Made by a program: the position numbers and the translations under genes. Below are positions 21,764 through 31,728 of a stretch of 64,000 nucleotides of DNA, one piece after another (the stretch's first letter is position 1; the number at the start of each line of letters is the position of its first letter). This DNA is from Plenodomus lindquistii (Eukaryota; Ascomycota; Dothideomycetes; Pleosporales; Leptosphaeriaceae): NCBI GenBank assembly GCA_025504975.1, contig JANUWI010000012.1, positions 1,116,001 to 1,180,000 on the forward strand. The letters run 5' to 3'. The notes beneath the pieces were generated by a model that did not search any database, had not been told where the DNA came from, and saw nothing but the letters and a program-made list of their open reading frames with translations.

Positions 21764-23314
21764 GGCCGTCAATGCAACGCTTCGATGTTACAATGAGATA
21801 GACGAATGTAAAGAGCTGCCACTGAGGCTGAATATTGCCTAATGCCAAATCGCTCTTACTTGTGCTCTGGAGGAATATGGATTGATGAAACGAAGTGTAA
21901 AGTGTATCGGGCCTGACACGGGAGAACACCCAAAGTTCATCGTCCGCCTCAAACATAGCATGACATCACTGGTCACTCGAATTAACTCATATCAGGCGAC
22001 ATTGTGAGAATAATGTTTGTCTCCGGCGCGGAATCCTATAACGGCCCAGTTCAACGTGTGTCGTGCATCACATATCGCCGTTTCGTCTCTTTCCGCTCAA
22101 CGTGAAGTGATGAGAATTGGAATTTGGCATAGGGACCTGCATATGCGTTGTCGATCCCGCGGCAATAGAAATTCGACCGATTGGTCCAGTAAGGTATCGC
22201 AAAGACCTCTAGCGACTGTAGTTTGAATCCGGGTTCTTTCAATTCTCTTGGTGGTCTTCAGCGACATTTTGCAAGGATATCGAGCCGTGATCTACCAAAT
22301 GCCTTCGTCTGATGTTGCGAGTGTATGGTAGGTTTTTATGAACACATAGGCCAGTGGGTCACTGAAAGGTAGATCATGCTTGCGCAAGCTTTCAGGATCC
22401 AGAAGAAGTCCCGGGACCACGGCTGAGTAAATACCGTAGGTACGCTTGCGATGAGACCGTAGTGCGTAGTCAAGTCCAACCGGAATATTGGACCTTCGCG
22501 GGGTAGATTAAAGCGTTAAAATCTCGACTTGTATCTGAATCCGGTGTAGATTTAATGCCATGTTACACTAGGCGTATAGTTCTTCATTGCCTAGATGTGT
22601 TCTGATGTAGAAACAAGTCGACTTTGGAAGGTATAGGACCTGCTAAAATGTCAATATTGACTAAAGTTCATTTTGAACTGCAAGGCCCATCTCCTCATCT
22701 TGCAGTCTCGTCTGGTGATGGGCTTTTCAAATGATACGGTACAGCTGAGTGGCGGTAAAAGCCTCTCATCTTGTGTGAATAGATCCTCGAGGAACCATAA
22801 CACAAATGAACCTCAGACTATGGATTGCCTTCGTTTTATTCCACGCGCTCTAGATTCTTCGTTTATGTCGTTGCTCGGCTCAACACTGTTCTTGACTGGT
22901 AAAATCGTTCTAACGCCGTCCGCCAACATGTCGAAAAGTGGACACTCTACACGTGCGTCATCGCCAAACAGTTCCTCAGGCGGATTTTAGTCTCGGATGC
23001 TGCCGAAAACCGACAAAAGCCGTGGAGCGCCTCGCAAGCCGCTGAAAATTCGCATGAAGTTGTCTCGAAAATCAGTGTAGGGCGCGCGAAGTGCCCCACG
23101 CGAGTCATTTAGCGTCGATGTCGTGCTCGCCCCATAGAATTTGGGTGTGCCTGGCCGTCTCAACATCACCATAACGGCAGAAAAATTATCCACAAAGACA
23201 TTACGAGATTCTTCCAAGCTTGGAATAAAAGATGGAATGCTCCAGGAAGCTTTTGGAGTTCGACACTCTTCACCCTCACTCTCACAATACCGCCTCCTTG
23301 ATCGCACCGCCACC
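21764..23314. other. Intergenic
   Basis: About 1.55 kb with no convincing coding region. The frame that enters the transporter start runs upstream to about 23141, but without an ATG in good context. The transporter promoter lies at its right end. Confidence 0.55.
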
Positions 23315-24688
23315 ATGTCGATCACCTCCCTCTCTGAGCCTGGAGACTCCGTCAAGGGCTCCGGACCCTTCTTCCGTTCGGTACCTTTTCAGATTCTGGT
23401 AGCATGTGGCGTCTCATTCACAGCTCCGGGTATGTGGGATGCTCTTGGTGGACTTGGGGCAGGAGGAGCAGCTGAACCATATGCTGTCTCTGCTGCCAAC
23501 GCTCTGGTGTACGGTCTCTTCGCCGTTGTTTGCGTAGCAGCCGGTGCTATTAACAATCGCATTGGACTCAAATATGGCCTTTGCCTTGGGGCGATCGGAT
23601 ACCCACTATATGGTGCTGGACTGTATACCAACAACGTCAATGCCAATACATGGTTCATGCTTTTCGGAAGTGCGCTTTGCGGAATCTCTGCTGGATTCTT
23701 CTGGGCCGCTGAAGCTGCTATAATCATCGGATACCCATCGCCTGGCGACCGTGCTTTCTACCTCGCCGTCTGGCAAACTGCAAAGGCTGCCGGACCGATC
23801 GTTGGAGGGGCAATCAACTTGGGTCTCAACGCCAACAGGAAGACCACCGGCTCGGTATCCTCTACTACATATATTGTATTTATAGTCATCATGTGTCTTG
23901 GTCTCCCCGTTGCCCTTTGCCTCTCACCAGCACAAAAGGTCTGGCGCAAAGATGGCACTCGCATCGTCACCGATCGCGCTGCGTCGTGGGGCAAGGAATT
24001 CAAGGCAGTCGGAAAGCTTATAATCAGCCGCAGGATCTTGCTGCTACTCCCGGCATTCTTTATCAGCTACTTCTACAATGGCTTTATGAGTACATTCCTC
24101 ACGACATACTTCACCGTCCGCTCTCGCGCGTTTAGCAGCTTCTTTACCAACTTCGCCGGTATTTTCAGCTCGTTCATCATTGCATTCCTCCTTGACAACC
24201 AGAGGATCCATATCAAGACTCGCGCCAAGATCGCCTTCTGCACCATCGTTACCATTCTTATCGGTACATGGATATGGGCCACAATCCTACAGAAGCAGTT
24301 CTACGATGCAACCGAGGCGCCCGAATTCGATTGGTTCCGCGGTGGGTTCGGAAAGAGCTACGCTCTGGTCTTCTTCTGGCAATTCGGCGGACAAGCCTTC
24401 CAACAATTTCTTTACTGGCTCGTCGGCCAATACGCGACCAATCTTTCCAACCTTAGTCATCTTACTGGTATCCTGAGAGGTATCGAGGCACTTGGCCAGA
24501 CCGTCGCCTGGGCCATGCAATCTGAGGGTGGCGCAAACCACTTCGTCAGCATTGGACTCAATTTTGGCATCACATTCTTGTGCATTTTTCCAACTTGGAT
24601 TGTATTGTCGGAGCTTGAAGGAAGTCATGAGGTTCGCATAATGGAGCAAGATGCGCATGCCAAAGAGAAACTAGCAATTGAGTCGTGA
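23315..24688 (+). CDS. UNC93-like major facilitator superfamily transporter
   Basis: Intronless, 457 residues. The ATG at 23315 has a near-perfect context (GCCACCATGTC), better than the in-frame ATG 27 codons upstream. The protein is strongly hydrophobic with about 11-12 membrane helices. The N-terminal half has the UNC93-type pattern: FQILVACGVSFTAPGMWDALGGLGAGG, followed by NRIGLKYGL between helices 2 and 3 and GISAGFFWAAEAAIIIGYP. Ion or small-molecule transport is known or proposed for the family; the substrate is unknown. A cytosolic tail rich in Glu, His and Lys ends the protein. Neighbours give no hint of a substrate. Confidence 0.9.
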   Translation: MSITSLSEPGDSVKGSGPFFRSVPFQILVACGVSFTAPGMWDALGGLGAGGAAEPYAVSAANALVYGLFAVVCVAAGAINNRIGLKYGLCLGAIGYPLYGAGLYTNNVNANTWFMLFGSALCGISAGFFWAAEAAIIIGYPSPGDRAFYLAVWQTAKAAGPIVGGAINLGLNANRKTTGSVSSTTYIVFIVIMCLGLPVALCLSPAQKVWRKDGTRIVTDRAASWGKEFKAVGKLIISRRILLLLPAFFISYFYNGFMSTFLTTYFTVRSRAFSSFFTNFAGIFSSFIIAFLLDNQRIHIKTRAKIAFCTIVTILIGTWIWATILQKQFYDATEAPEFDWFRGGFGKSYALVFFWQFGGQAFQQFLYWLVGQYATNLSNLSHLTGILRGIEALGQTVAWAMQSEGGANHFVSIGLNFGITFLCIFPTWIVLSELEGSHEVRIMEQDAHAKEKLAIES

Positions 24689-25417
24689 TAACTTCACTCA
24701 AGGTGGATACGCATAGAACGTTAGATACCCTTGAACTTTATCTCTATTGAACACTCATGACAAGGACTCGGCCTTAGCCCGTGCATCCTTTGATACAAGT
24801 TAAGTGAACATAATTGCCTGGGCGACGAGATTATTGGAAAGACCATGCGCTTGCAAACAACGCCTTGGCCCTGACGGAACCATTCTGATCGCAAGGCCAC
24901 AGGCGGGCGCTACTGCACTCTTGTCTTGGGTCCTAGTATGAACGGGCTGATACACAATCTTGGAGAAACCCAATTCCAATCAAAGTCTCAGGCCTTCACT
25001 GGGACGTTGTTAACGTGCACGATACTTTGATCGACTGACCAACGCAATCACCCTATTTGTGAGCAGCGACAAAACAGCACGGCCATCAGCGGTGACTCTG
25101 CATTGACGCGGCAAATAACGAGCGCTAGCGGTACGAAGACATCGAAATGCCACAATAGGATAGTGACTGCTCAGAAACACAGATGGCGTCGAGACCGCGG
25201 TGATGGAGTTCTGAAAGCTGAGCCGAGCGCTTTCTGCGCCTTATCGGCATTACCATCGGATCGGGGATTGCAGCCCACCTCCAACATGACCGACGCCTCT
25301 TACCCCAACGTCTCCAACTCTGTTTTCTACTCTCCATGGCCTCTACCCCTCCCTTTCCCTCACTCACTCGTCCAATCGCTCGTCTGTAGCGCCCCGAACC
25401 GACCCTGCACTGCAATC
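24689..25417. other. Intergenic, upstream region of the amidase gene
   Basis: About 730 bp. The last 132 bp are open in the amidase frame from an ATG at 25286, so the right end may encode an N-terminal extension. Otherwise no gene is seen. Confidence 0.55.
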
Positions 25418-26308
25418 ATGGCCACGCTCCTCAAAAAGTCGCTCAAGCTCGCCCTTATCCAACTTGCCTCCGGCGCCGATAAATCGCACAACCTCTCTCA
25501 CGCCCGCACAAAAGTCCTCGAAGCCGCGCAACGGGGCGCAAACCTCGTCGTACTCCCCGAATGCTTCAATTCCCCTTACGGCACCAAATACTTCGACAAG
25601 TACGCTGAGACGCTCCTCCCTTCGCCCCCAACAGAAGCGCAATCACCGACCTTCCACGCACTATCCAATTTGGCCAAGGAAGCGAATGTATACCTTGTCG
25701 GTGGAAGTATACCAGAGCGCGAGGATGCGAGCAAGAAGCTGTACAACACATCCTTGACGTTTGCGCCAAGTGGAAAATTACTCGCCACGCATCGAAAGGT
25801 GCATCTGTTCGACATCGACATCCCTGGTAAAATCTCCTTCCACGAATCTGAAGTCCTCTCGCCAGGCAACAAAATCACGCTCGTCGATCTGCCTGAATAC
25901 GGAAAGATTGCCGTTGCGATATGCTACGATATTCGCTTTCCTGAACTCGCTACTATCGCGGCGAGGAAAGGCGCCTTCTTACTGGTGTACCCCGGCGCTT
26001 TCAATTTGACGACGGGGGCACTGCACTGGGAATTGTTGGCGAGGGCAAGAGCGACGGACAATCAGGTCTACGTGGGCCTATGTAGTCCGGCGCGAGATAT
26101 GAAAGCTGACTACAATGCGTGGGGGCATAGCATGGTCGTTGATCCGAATGCGGCCGTCTTGGATCAGTTGGATGAGAAGGAGGGCACACTTATTCAAGAG
26201 TTGCAGGCAGGCAAGATCGAAGAGACGAGGAAGGGTGTGCCACTCTACGGGCAGAGGAGGTTTGACGTATACCCTGATGTTAGCAAGGGAGGACGATTCG
26301 AAGAGTAG
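25418..26308 (+). CDS. nit2: Nit2-type omega-amidase (carbon-nitrogen hydrolase)
   Basis: Single exon, 296 residues from the ATG at 25418. The nitrilase-superfamily catalytic triad is visible: E48 in VVLPECFNSPYG, K127 in THRKVHLFDIDIPG and C169 in VAICYDIRFPE. The HLFDIDIPGKISFHES stretch is typical of the Nit2/yeast Nit3 branch, which deaminates alpha-ketoglutaramate and related metabolites formed by glutamine transamination. An in-frame ATG at 25286 would add 44 residues rich in Ser, Pro and hydrophobic residues. I prefer 25418 because family members begin close to KLALIQLASG. The acid-rich C-terminus ends in GGRFEE. Confidence 0.93.
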   Translation: MATLLKKSLKLALIQLASGADKSHNLSHARTKVLEAAQRGANLVVLPECFNSPYGTKYFDKYAETLLPSPPTEAQSPTFHALSNLAKEANVYLVGGSIPEREDASKKLYNTSLTFAPSGKLLATHRKVHLFDIDIPGKISFHESEVLSPGNKITLVDLPEYGKIAVAICYDIRFPELATIAARKGAFLLVYPGAFNLTTGALHWELLARARATDNQVYVGLCSPARDMKADYNAWGHSMVVDPNAAVLDQLDEKEGTLIQELQAGKIEETRKGVPLYGQRRFDVYPDVSKGGRFEE

Positions 26309-28587
26309 AGGATGAGTCAGGCGATCTGACAGACAAGAGCCGCAACGAATCATGAGAGATGCGCTATGGTTGAATACATGTATATATTGCGCGATTAGCA
26401 AGGCGCTCATGAGGTGGCAGGTCGCAATGCCTGAATATGAGGATTTTATCCTGCAGTATTCTACCAGCCACCTGCCAATCACAGTTCACCGTGGGCTAGA
26501 AAACGTCTCGCCTAACCGATTCTAACCTTGAAAGCGCAGAAATCATCTCAACCTATCCACCGCCTGCCCACGTCAAGTACAAATTGCGAACACAATTTAG
26601 TCGTTTCAACGCGCAAAGGGAGTAGATGGTCAGTTTAAGGGTATGAGTTGCTAAGGCTTCGTGAGGTTGTGGCGTACTAAGCTGTCAGGCCGCCACGTGA
26701 AGCATGACGCTAGTGCGAATTCAAACTAGTTGGGAGCTTAGGGCGGGACTGCCCGATCACTAAATTCCCAATGTTGAACATGTACTCCCTCCGAAGACTT
26801 GTTCAGCGCTTTGAAACAGGACGTATGACTTCAGCCATGACTGATTCGCGGAGATTCGGTAAGTTGCAAACATGACATCATGCTTCGAAAACCAAATGCT
26901 CTAGTCTCAATTGACCTCACAATGCACATTCTCGCCTCACCGATAGCGTAGGCTGACAGTTGGCCTCTACAGTAGTTTTATCGCGGAACTACCATTAGTC
27001 TTGGCCGTCTTCTGGACTTGGGGGTATCACTCAAGGTCCGTCCTGTGTCTATATAAGCCTTGTTCATCATTCCTATAAGAGGCTATGCTCGCAATTCATT
27101 CAATTTCTTCAGTAAACTCTTCAGGATTTCAGACATCGCTGCAAAGCGTTGCTTGCTACTCTCTGACTGATGATAACTGTGAAACTTCTTCTTTCCACAG
27201 AGATAACGGGAGTCGGAAGCACGTCCTGAGCTAAGTTCCGCACTCCTTTACTGCGACCTAAATGTGACACCATACCATAGGAGAATCAATGTCAGACGAG
27301 GCCAAGCCTATCCATCTAGAGATTCGCAAACGATATTATGAGTGCTGCTGTCGGGTTACATATTCACGAGGGTATTGTCTTCTACACCTGTCAACCTGCG
27401 CCACGGGCCAAGACGAGACTGAGCGGCAGGAAGATGATGGATTCCAAGGCTTTCGGAGGACGTTGCAGTTACTCACTGACAGCGCCTAAGGACCCGGTCG
27501 TCCGCGAAGTACAGCGAGATTTTCCGTGCTTGGTTGACGAATCGATTGTCGGCCTTCACACGCATCTTCCATACGAGGATCCTGTCACTCTTTCACATAC
27601 TTGCTTGGCCATGGCATACTCAAGGTCGCTCGCGGTATGCCTTGACATCATCTTCCCGTTGTGGCAGGTGGTATGGTCCACAGTAGTGGTAGCTTATGGA
27701 AGTTGCGCTACCCTGCTTGGTTCATGACACCTAGTGGGGCGGGTGAAGCAGCATGACTTACCGATACAGCCACGGCTTTACTTGCTCAGTCAGGGTATTC
27801 TTTGTAGCCAAGGTTTTCAGGTGAAGGCTGTTGCTGCTTGTTTCCTCTCCTCCAGAAATTCTGTCGCAATATGTTTCAAACAGCAGAAAGCGTTTCCTTC
27901 ATTCAAATTAATAGGTAAGTGACAGGCGATGCGATATAGCCGATCTCCACTTCCGAACCAATGTAAGTACATATCAGCATTTGTTGCGCAAGGCGGTGGC
28001 GGATAAGCATGCAATCAGCCGTATGTTATGTAGTGACTGTGCGCTGGTATATGATCGCCCCACCCAGATATCCCGTCGACCGTGCAGATGATCAACTTTG
28101 ATGCATTCTTCTGTGTTTAGATTGCTCGATCAGTATGCTGCATTCAATGCGAGGGCACAGCAAAGCGGGATCGCCCTTGACGGATGGTCGGAATAACATT
28201 TCCGGACGCTGGGATCTGTTGTCAGTCTAACTCCACACGATGTGCTCGTACGAAGTCCAGAGCCTAACTCCACACCATGTGCTTGTACGCAGTCAAGCTC
28301 ACGAAAACTGTGGGTCTCTGCATATCTTGGCATGTGCACCACCAATAAAGGTATCCAGAAAGCAATGCCAGATTACGTGTCAGGCATTGGCCCTTGTGAA
28401 GGTTGTGATGGGATGTTACATTAGCAACTGGGTATAAGTACTCTCATAATCGCGACCACGCTTGGTAGCGATTCATCCAGGTTACTATGCACTTGACTGA
28501 TTAAAACAAACTTTGGTATACCTCTACTACGTACGTTATTGCTACCGTGTTCTGACATTTCGCCCAACACACGCCCTGCCGGCAAGA
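26309..28587. other. Intergenic, 2.3 kb, with possible orphan promoter
   Basis: No recognisable gene. A good TATA-like box (TATATAAG, 27050-27057) is followed by overlapping short frames at 27289-27489 (66 residues, several Cys) and 27338-27727 (129 residues). Both begin with ATG, but neither resembles a known protein. They may be a small lineage-specific gene, a relic or chance. A 37-bp duplication lies at 28228-28300. Confidence 0.4.
28228..28300. repeat. Diverged 37-bp tandem duplication
   Basis: Two copies, each beginning TAACTCCACAC and running through ATGTGCT and GTACG, start 37 bp apart (28228 and 28265), with a few substitutions between them. It lies about 290 bp upstream of the P450 start. 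It is not coding in any convincing frame. Confidence 0.85.
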
Positions 28588-30343
28588 ATGGGGTTACTTA
28601 GCAGTCTCGAGCTTCACTTTAGTGGGGCAGGCTGGGCCACTACAATTGCTCTATTGGTAAACTTCATACCAATAGAATACTTGGATTGAAAAGTCGAGCT
28701 GACTGAATCCAGACTGTGATACTATTTGCTACAAGAGCGCTCTACAACGCGTTTCTGCACCCTCTATCCAAATATCCTGGCCCACCCTTTGCATCTTTTA
28801 GTCGACTGTGGTACTGCTACCATTGCTATCGAGGAACTCTCATCTACGCTCTCAATGACGCACATAAAAAGTATGGAGATGTCATTCGCACAGCGCCCGA
28901 CGAATTGTCATTCACTGATCCTGGGGCATGGAACGACATATACGGTCACCGAATAGGCAAACCAGAGGTCAAAAAGGACCCGACGTTTTATTCAACGATT
29001 AGTTCGGCCCCAGGAAGCATCATTCTTGCTGACCATTCTCGTCATGGTCACCTCCGAAGACAAGCCTCGCATGGCTTCAGCGAGCGATACATGCGGGGCC
29101 AGGAGCATGTCATCAAGCGCTATGCAGATTTGATGGTACATCGATTAGAGGAGTGCATTGATGCTGGAAACCCTACGGTCAACATAGTGGATTGGTACAA
29201 TGTAAGTCTGTCCTTGATTGCCCAATGACTGAAAGACCAGCATTTAATGTTGGCAGTTCTTCACATTTGACGTCATGGGAGATTTGGTATTTGGCGAATC
29301 CTTCCATTGTCTTGAGAACTGGGGATACCATCCATGGGTGAAACTCATATTCGACTCGGTCAAGGCAAGCGCCTTCATTAGGTGCACGAAACATTTCCCC
29401 ATACTTGCACCCCTGACAAGATGGTTCATGCCCAAAGATATGCAGAAGCGTCGGACCGAGCAGCGTGCGATGGCATTGGAGAAAGCAGAATACCGCAGGT
29501 CTTTAAATGATGGGAGAACAGATTTGATTTCTGGATACCTCAAGCCTGAGAGTGGCGTAACATCACAGGAATATACAAGCACGGCTGGAACACTCATCAC
29601 CGCAGGTAGTGAGACGACAGCAACGGCCATGTCAGGTCTGACTTACTACCTCCTGCGCGATGAAGAACGTCACAAGAAGCTAAGAGACGAGATCCGCGGA
29701 GCTTTTACGAGCCACGAACAAATTACTATCACCGCCGCGAACAAGCTTCCTTACTTGCTCGCGTGTCTCGATGAGGGCCTTCGAATCTATCCACCGGTAC
29801 CCGACACCCTTCCTCGGAATACAGGAGCGCGAGCGGAAGTCATCAGCAACCATGTGGTTCCACCAAACGTGAGTGGTTTGAGTCATACAAACAAGATTCG
29901 AACATCAAGGTTAATAATTTACATTAGACTACTATTGGAGTCAGCCAGTGGTCGACCTACCATAGCCCGCGCAACTTCAAGAACCCCGACGATTTCATCC
30001 CTGAACGATGGATGCAAGGACACCAAGGTTACGATTCTGACAGGAAAGCCGCTTTGCAACCATTCCATGTTGGCCCTCGAAATTGCCTTGGCCGCAAGTA
30101 AGTATTTCTAAAGTCGTCGTGACGATTGTTCATCGGGCAATGCACAAGTGATTGGCAACATGCGCTTACATACCACCTAGTCTGGCCTTCTTGGAAATGC
30201 GAGTGTTGATCGCACGACTCTTTTGGGAGTTTGACTTGGAGCTTGACTCCCGGTCAGCAAATTGGAATGATCACAAGGCTTATCTTCTGTGGGAAAAGCC
30301 TCCGATGTATGTTAAGATCCAGCGCGCTCGAGCAGAAAAGTAG
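28588..30343 (+). CDS. Cytochrome P450 monooxygenase, isotrichodermin C-15 hydroxylase-like
   Basis: Five exons (28588-28656, 28713-29201, 29257-29868, 29928-30097, 30181-30343) give 500 residues. The 23-codon first exon supplies the ATG and half of the membrane anchor (WATTIALL joined to TVILFATRALYNAF), followed by the proline hinge KYPGPP. Further marks are the I-helix AGSETTA, the ExxR motif in DEGLRIYPPVP, PERW, and the haem loop FHVGPRNCLG with ligand C443. All four junctions keep phase. The sequence pattern is closest to the CYP65-like fungal group that includes trichothecene C-15 hydroxylases, but that likeness alone does not show the substrate. No synthase or other pathway gene is next to it. 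Endoplasmic reticulum membrane location is expected. Confidence 0.9.
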
Positions 30344-30364
30344 GGTCTATTCGAGGGAAGTCAA

Positions 30365-30706
30365 TTAAGCTCGACTACTTCTCCACTTCTGGCCCTGAAG
30401 CATCGCCGGGAAGGCAGTAGGATGGTGGGGAATTGCACTATATTGTGAGATATGGACGCCCGCGTGGGCGCCTGGGCCCATGGTGTAGCTACTAGCTAGT
30501 GAGCATGAAGTTGGTGACAAGGACAATCGTCTCCCCCAAGGCCTCCACCAGATACAAGGAGAATAAGGAAAACTCTTGCCGATGCACTGCAATGCGGGAA
30601 ATGTGTCTCCCTGAATGGCTACATGTTGTGCTGTATGTTGCCCGACAGTATCATGCCGCAATCCGCACGAAGATCCTTTGGGACGTTGCAGATCTTGATA
30701 GAACAT
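30365..30706 (-). pseudogene. Decayed HET-domain gene fragment
   Basis: On the minus strand, right after the P450 stop, the translation HDTVGQHTAQHVAIQGDTFPALQ lines up with YDIIEQYTRQSLSVQSDIFPALQ in the HET gene 1 kb away. The following bases read YLVEALGETIV in another frame, like the expected FLAGLWE segment, and then APTRASI, like APSWSWAS. So this is a C-terminal piece of a heterokaryon-incompatibility-type gene, broken by frameshifts and lacking its HET core. It lies on the same strand as the HET gene at 31729-33968, which suggests an old tandem duplication. Confidence 0.7.
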
Positions 30707-31728
30707 AGATGCGAGCGGGTGGCGTGAGGAAGGATCCGAATTCCCACATCCCCACCATGGGTCGGCACGGCATCCCCAAATTAGGTGTAGCGCTGAAGGC
30801 TTAAACTGTACAATCCTTCGGGAAAGGAAGAGCTCGTACGAGGTACACGGCGCTTAGTATGAGTCAGCTTTGTGAAGATCGAGGGGTCAAAACTAATCTG
30901 CTCTCGGCACTGTCCTCAGAGATTACTATGTACGTTTGAGATGCTTTGATCCATCGCTCTTGTTATATATTGGTGCCCTAAATTGCCGCGAGCTTGCAGC
31001 TAACTGCACGTACGTATAGAGAGGATATCTTAATCTCCAACCTCACAGGAGTATGCCGTCAGACATGATGTGAAATTTTTTAGGAAAAATTGTATCGGAG
31101 CGTTAGCTCAAAGGATGTTGATGCCCTCAATGCGCTTCGCCTGCTTAAAGGACTCGAGCCATGCAGAGTCTTGGAACTTCGCATTCAAAATTCCTAATTG
31201 TTACAGCGCGTATCCCCGTCTTGATCATCGTCGTCATCACTATCGCCATCCACTGTGAAGTCTCCGCCTTACTTTGAAACCGTGGTAGCAGCAGGGAGAC
31301 AACAGAGGCAAACAGAGTCAGAATGGTAAATCTACCGCTGCCTCTAGAGAACACAAACGGCATTTAACTCTTCTTCATAAAGATCTTGGTGTGTTACGTT
31401 GATTGCGGTGGGCTGTCACTAATCCATTGAGGAACCTAGCTAATACGAGCTCCTTCATACTGTATACAGTGTGCTGGTCAACAAATTTTCCGCGGGTCTT
31501 CGAGCGGACAGTGCTGTACGCACATGGTACTAGACCCTGTCGCTCGTTCGCTAAGCGAAGCATGTTGTGTATCTCCTTCGTGGCGTGACGCGCTGTGCTA
31601 CGCATGGTGTGCAGCTTAGTAGATGAGAATCAAAACGCCCTTGCTTTGACACATTAAAAGGCCTTTGCCCAATTGTATCGCTACTTTGACCTTCCGGGTT
31701 TGTGTTACCAGAGACAGCATATTCTCTA
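30707..31728. other. Intergenic between HET relic and HET gene
   Basis: About 1 kb with no supportable gene. It may hold further unrecognisable parts of the HET relic as well as the 3' flank of the HET gene. I could not align any of it by eye. Confidence 0.5.
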
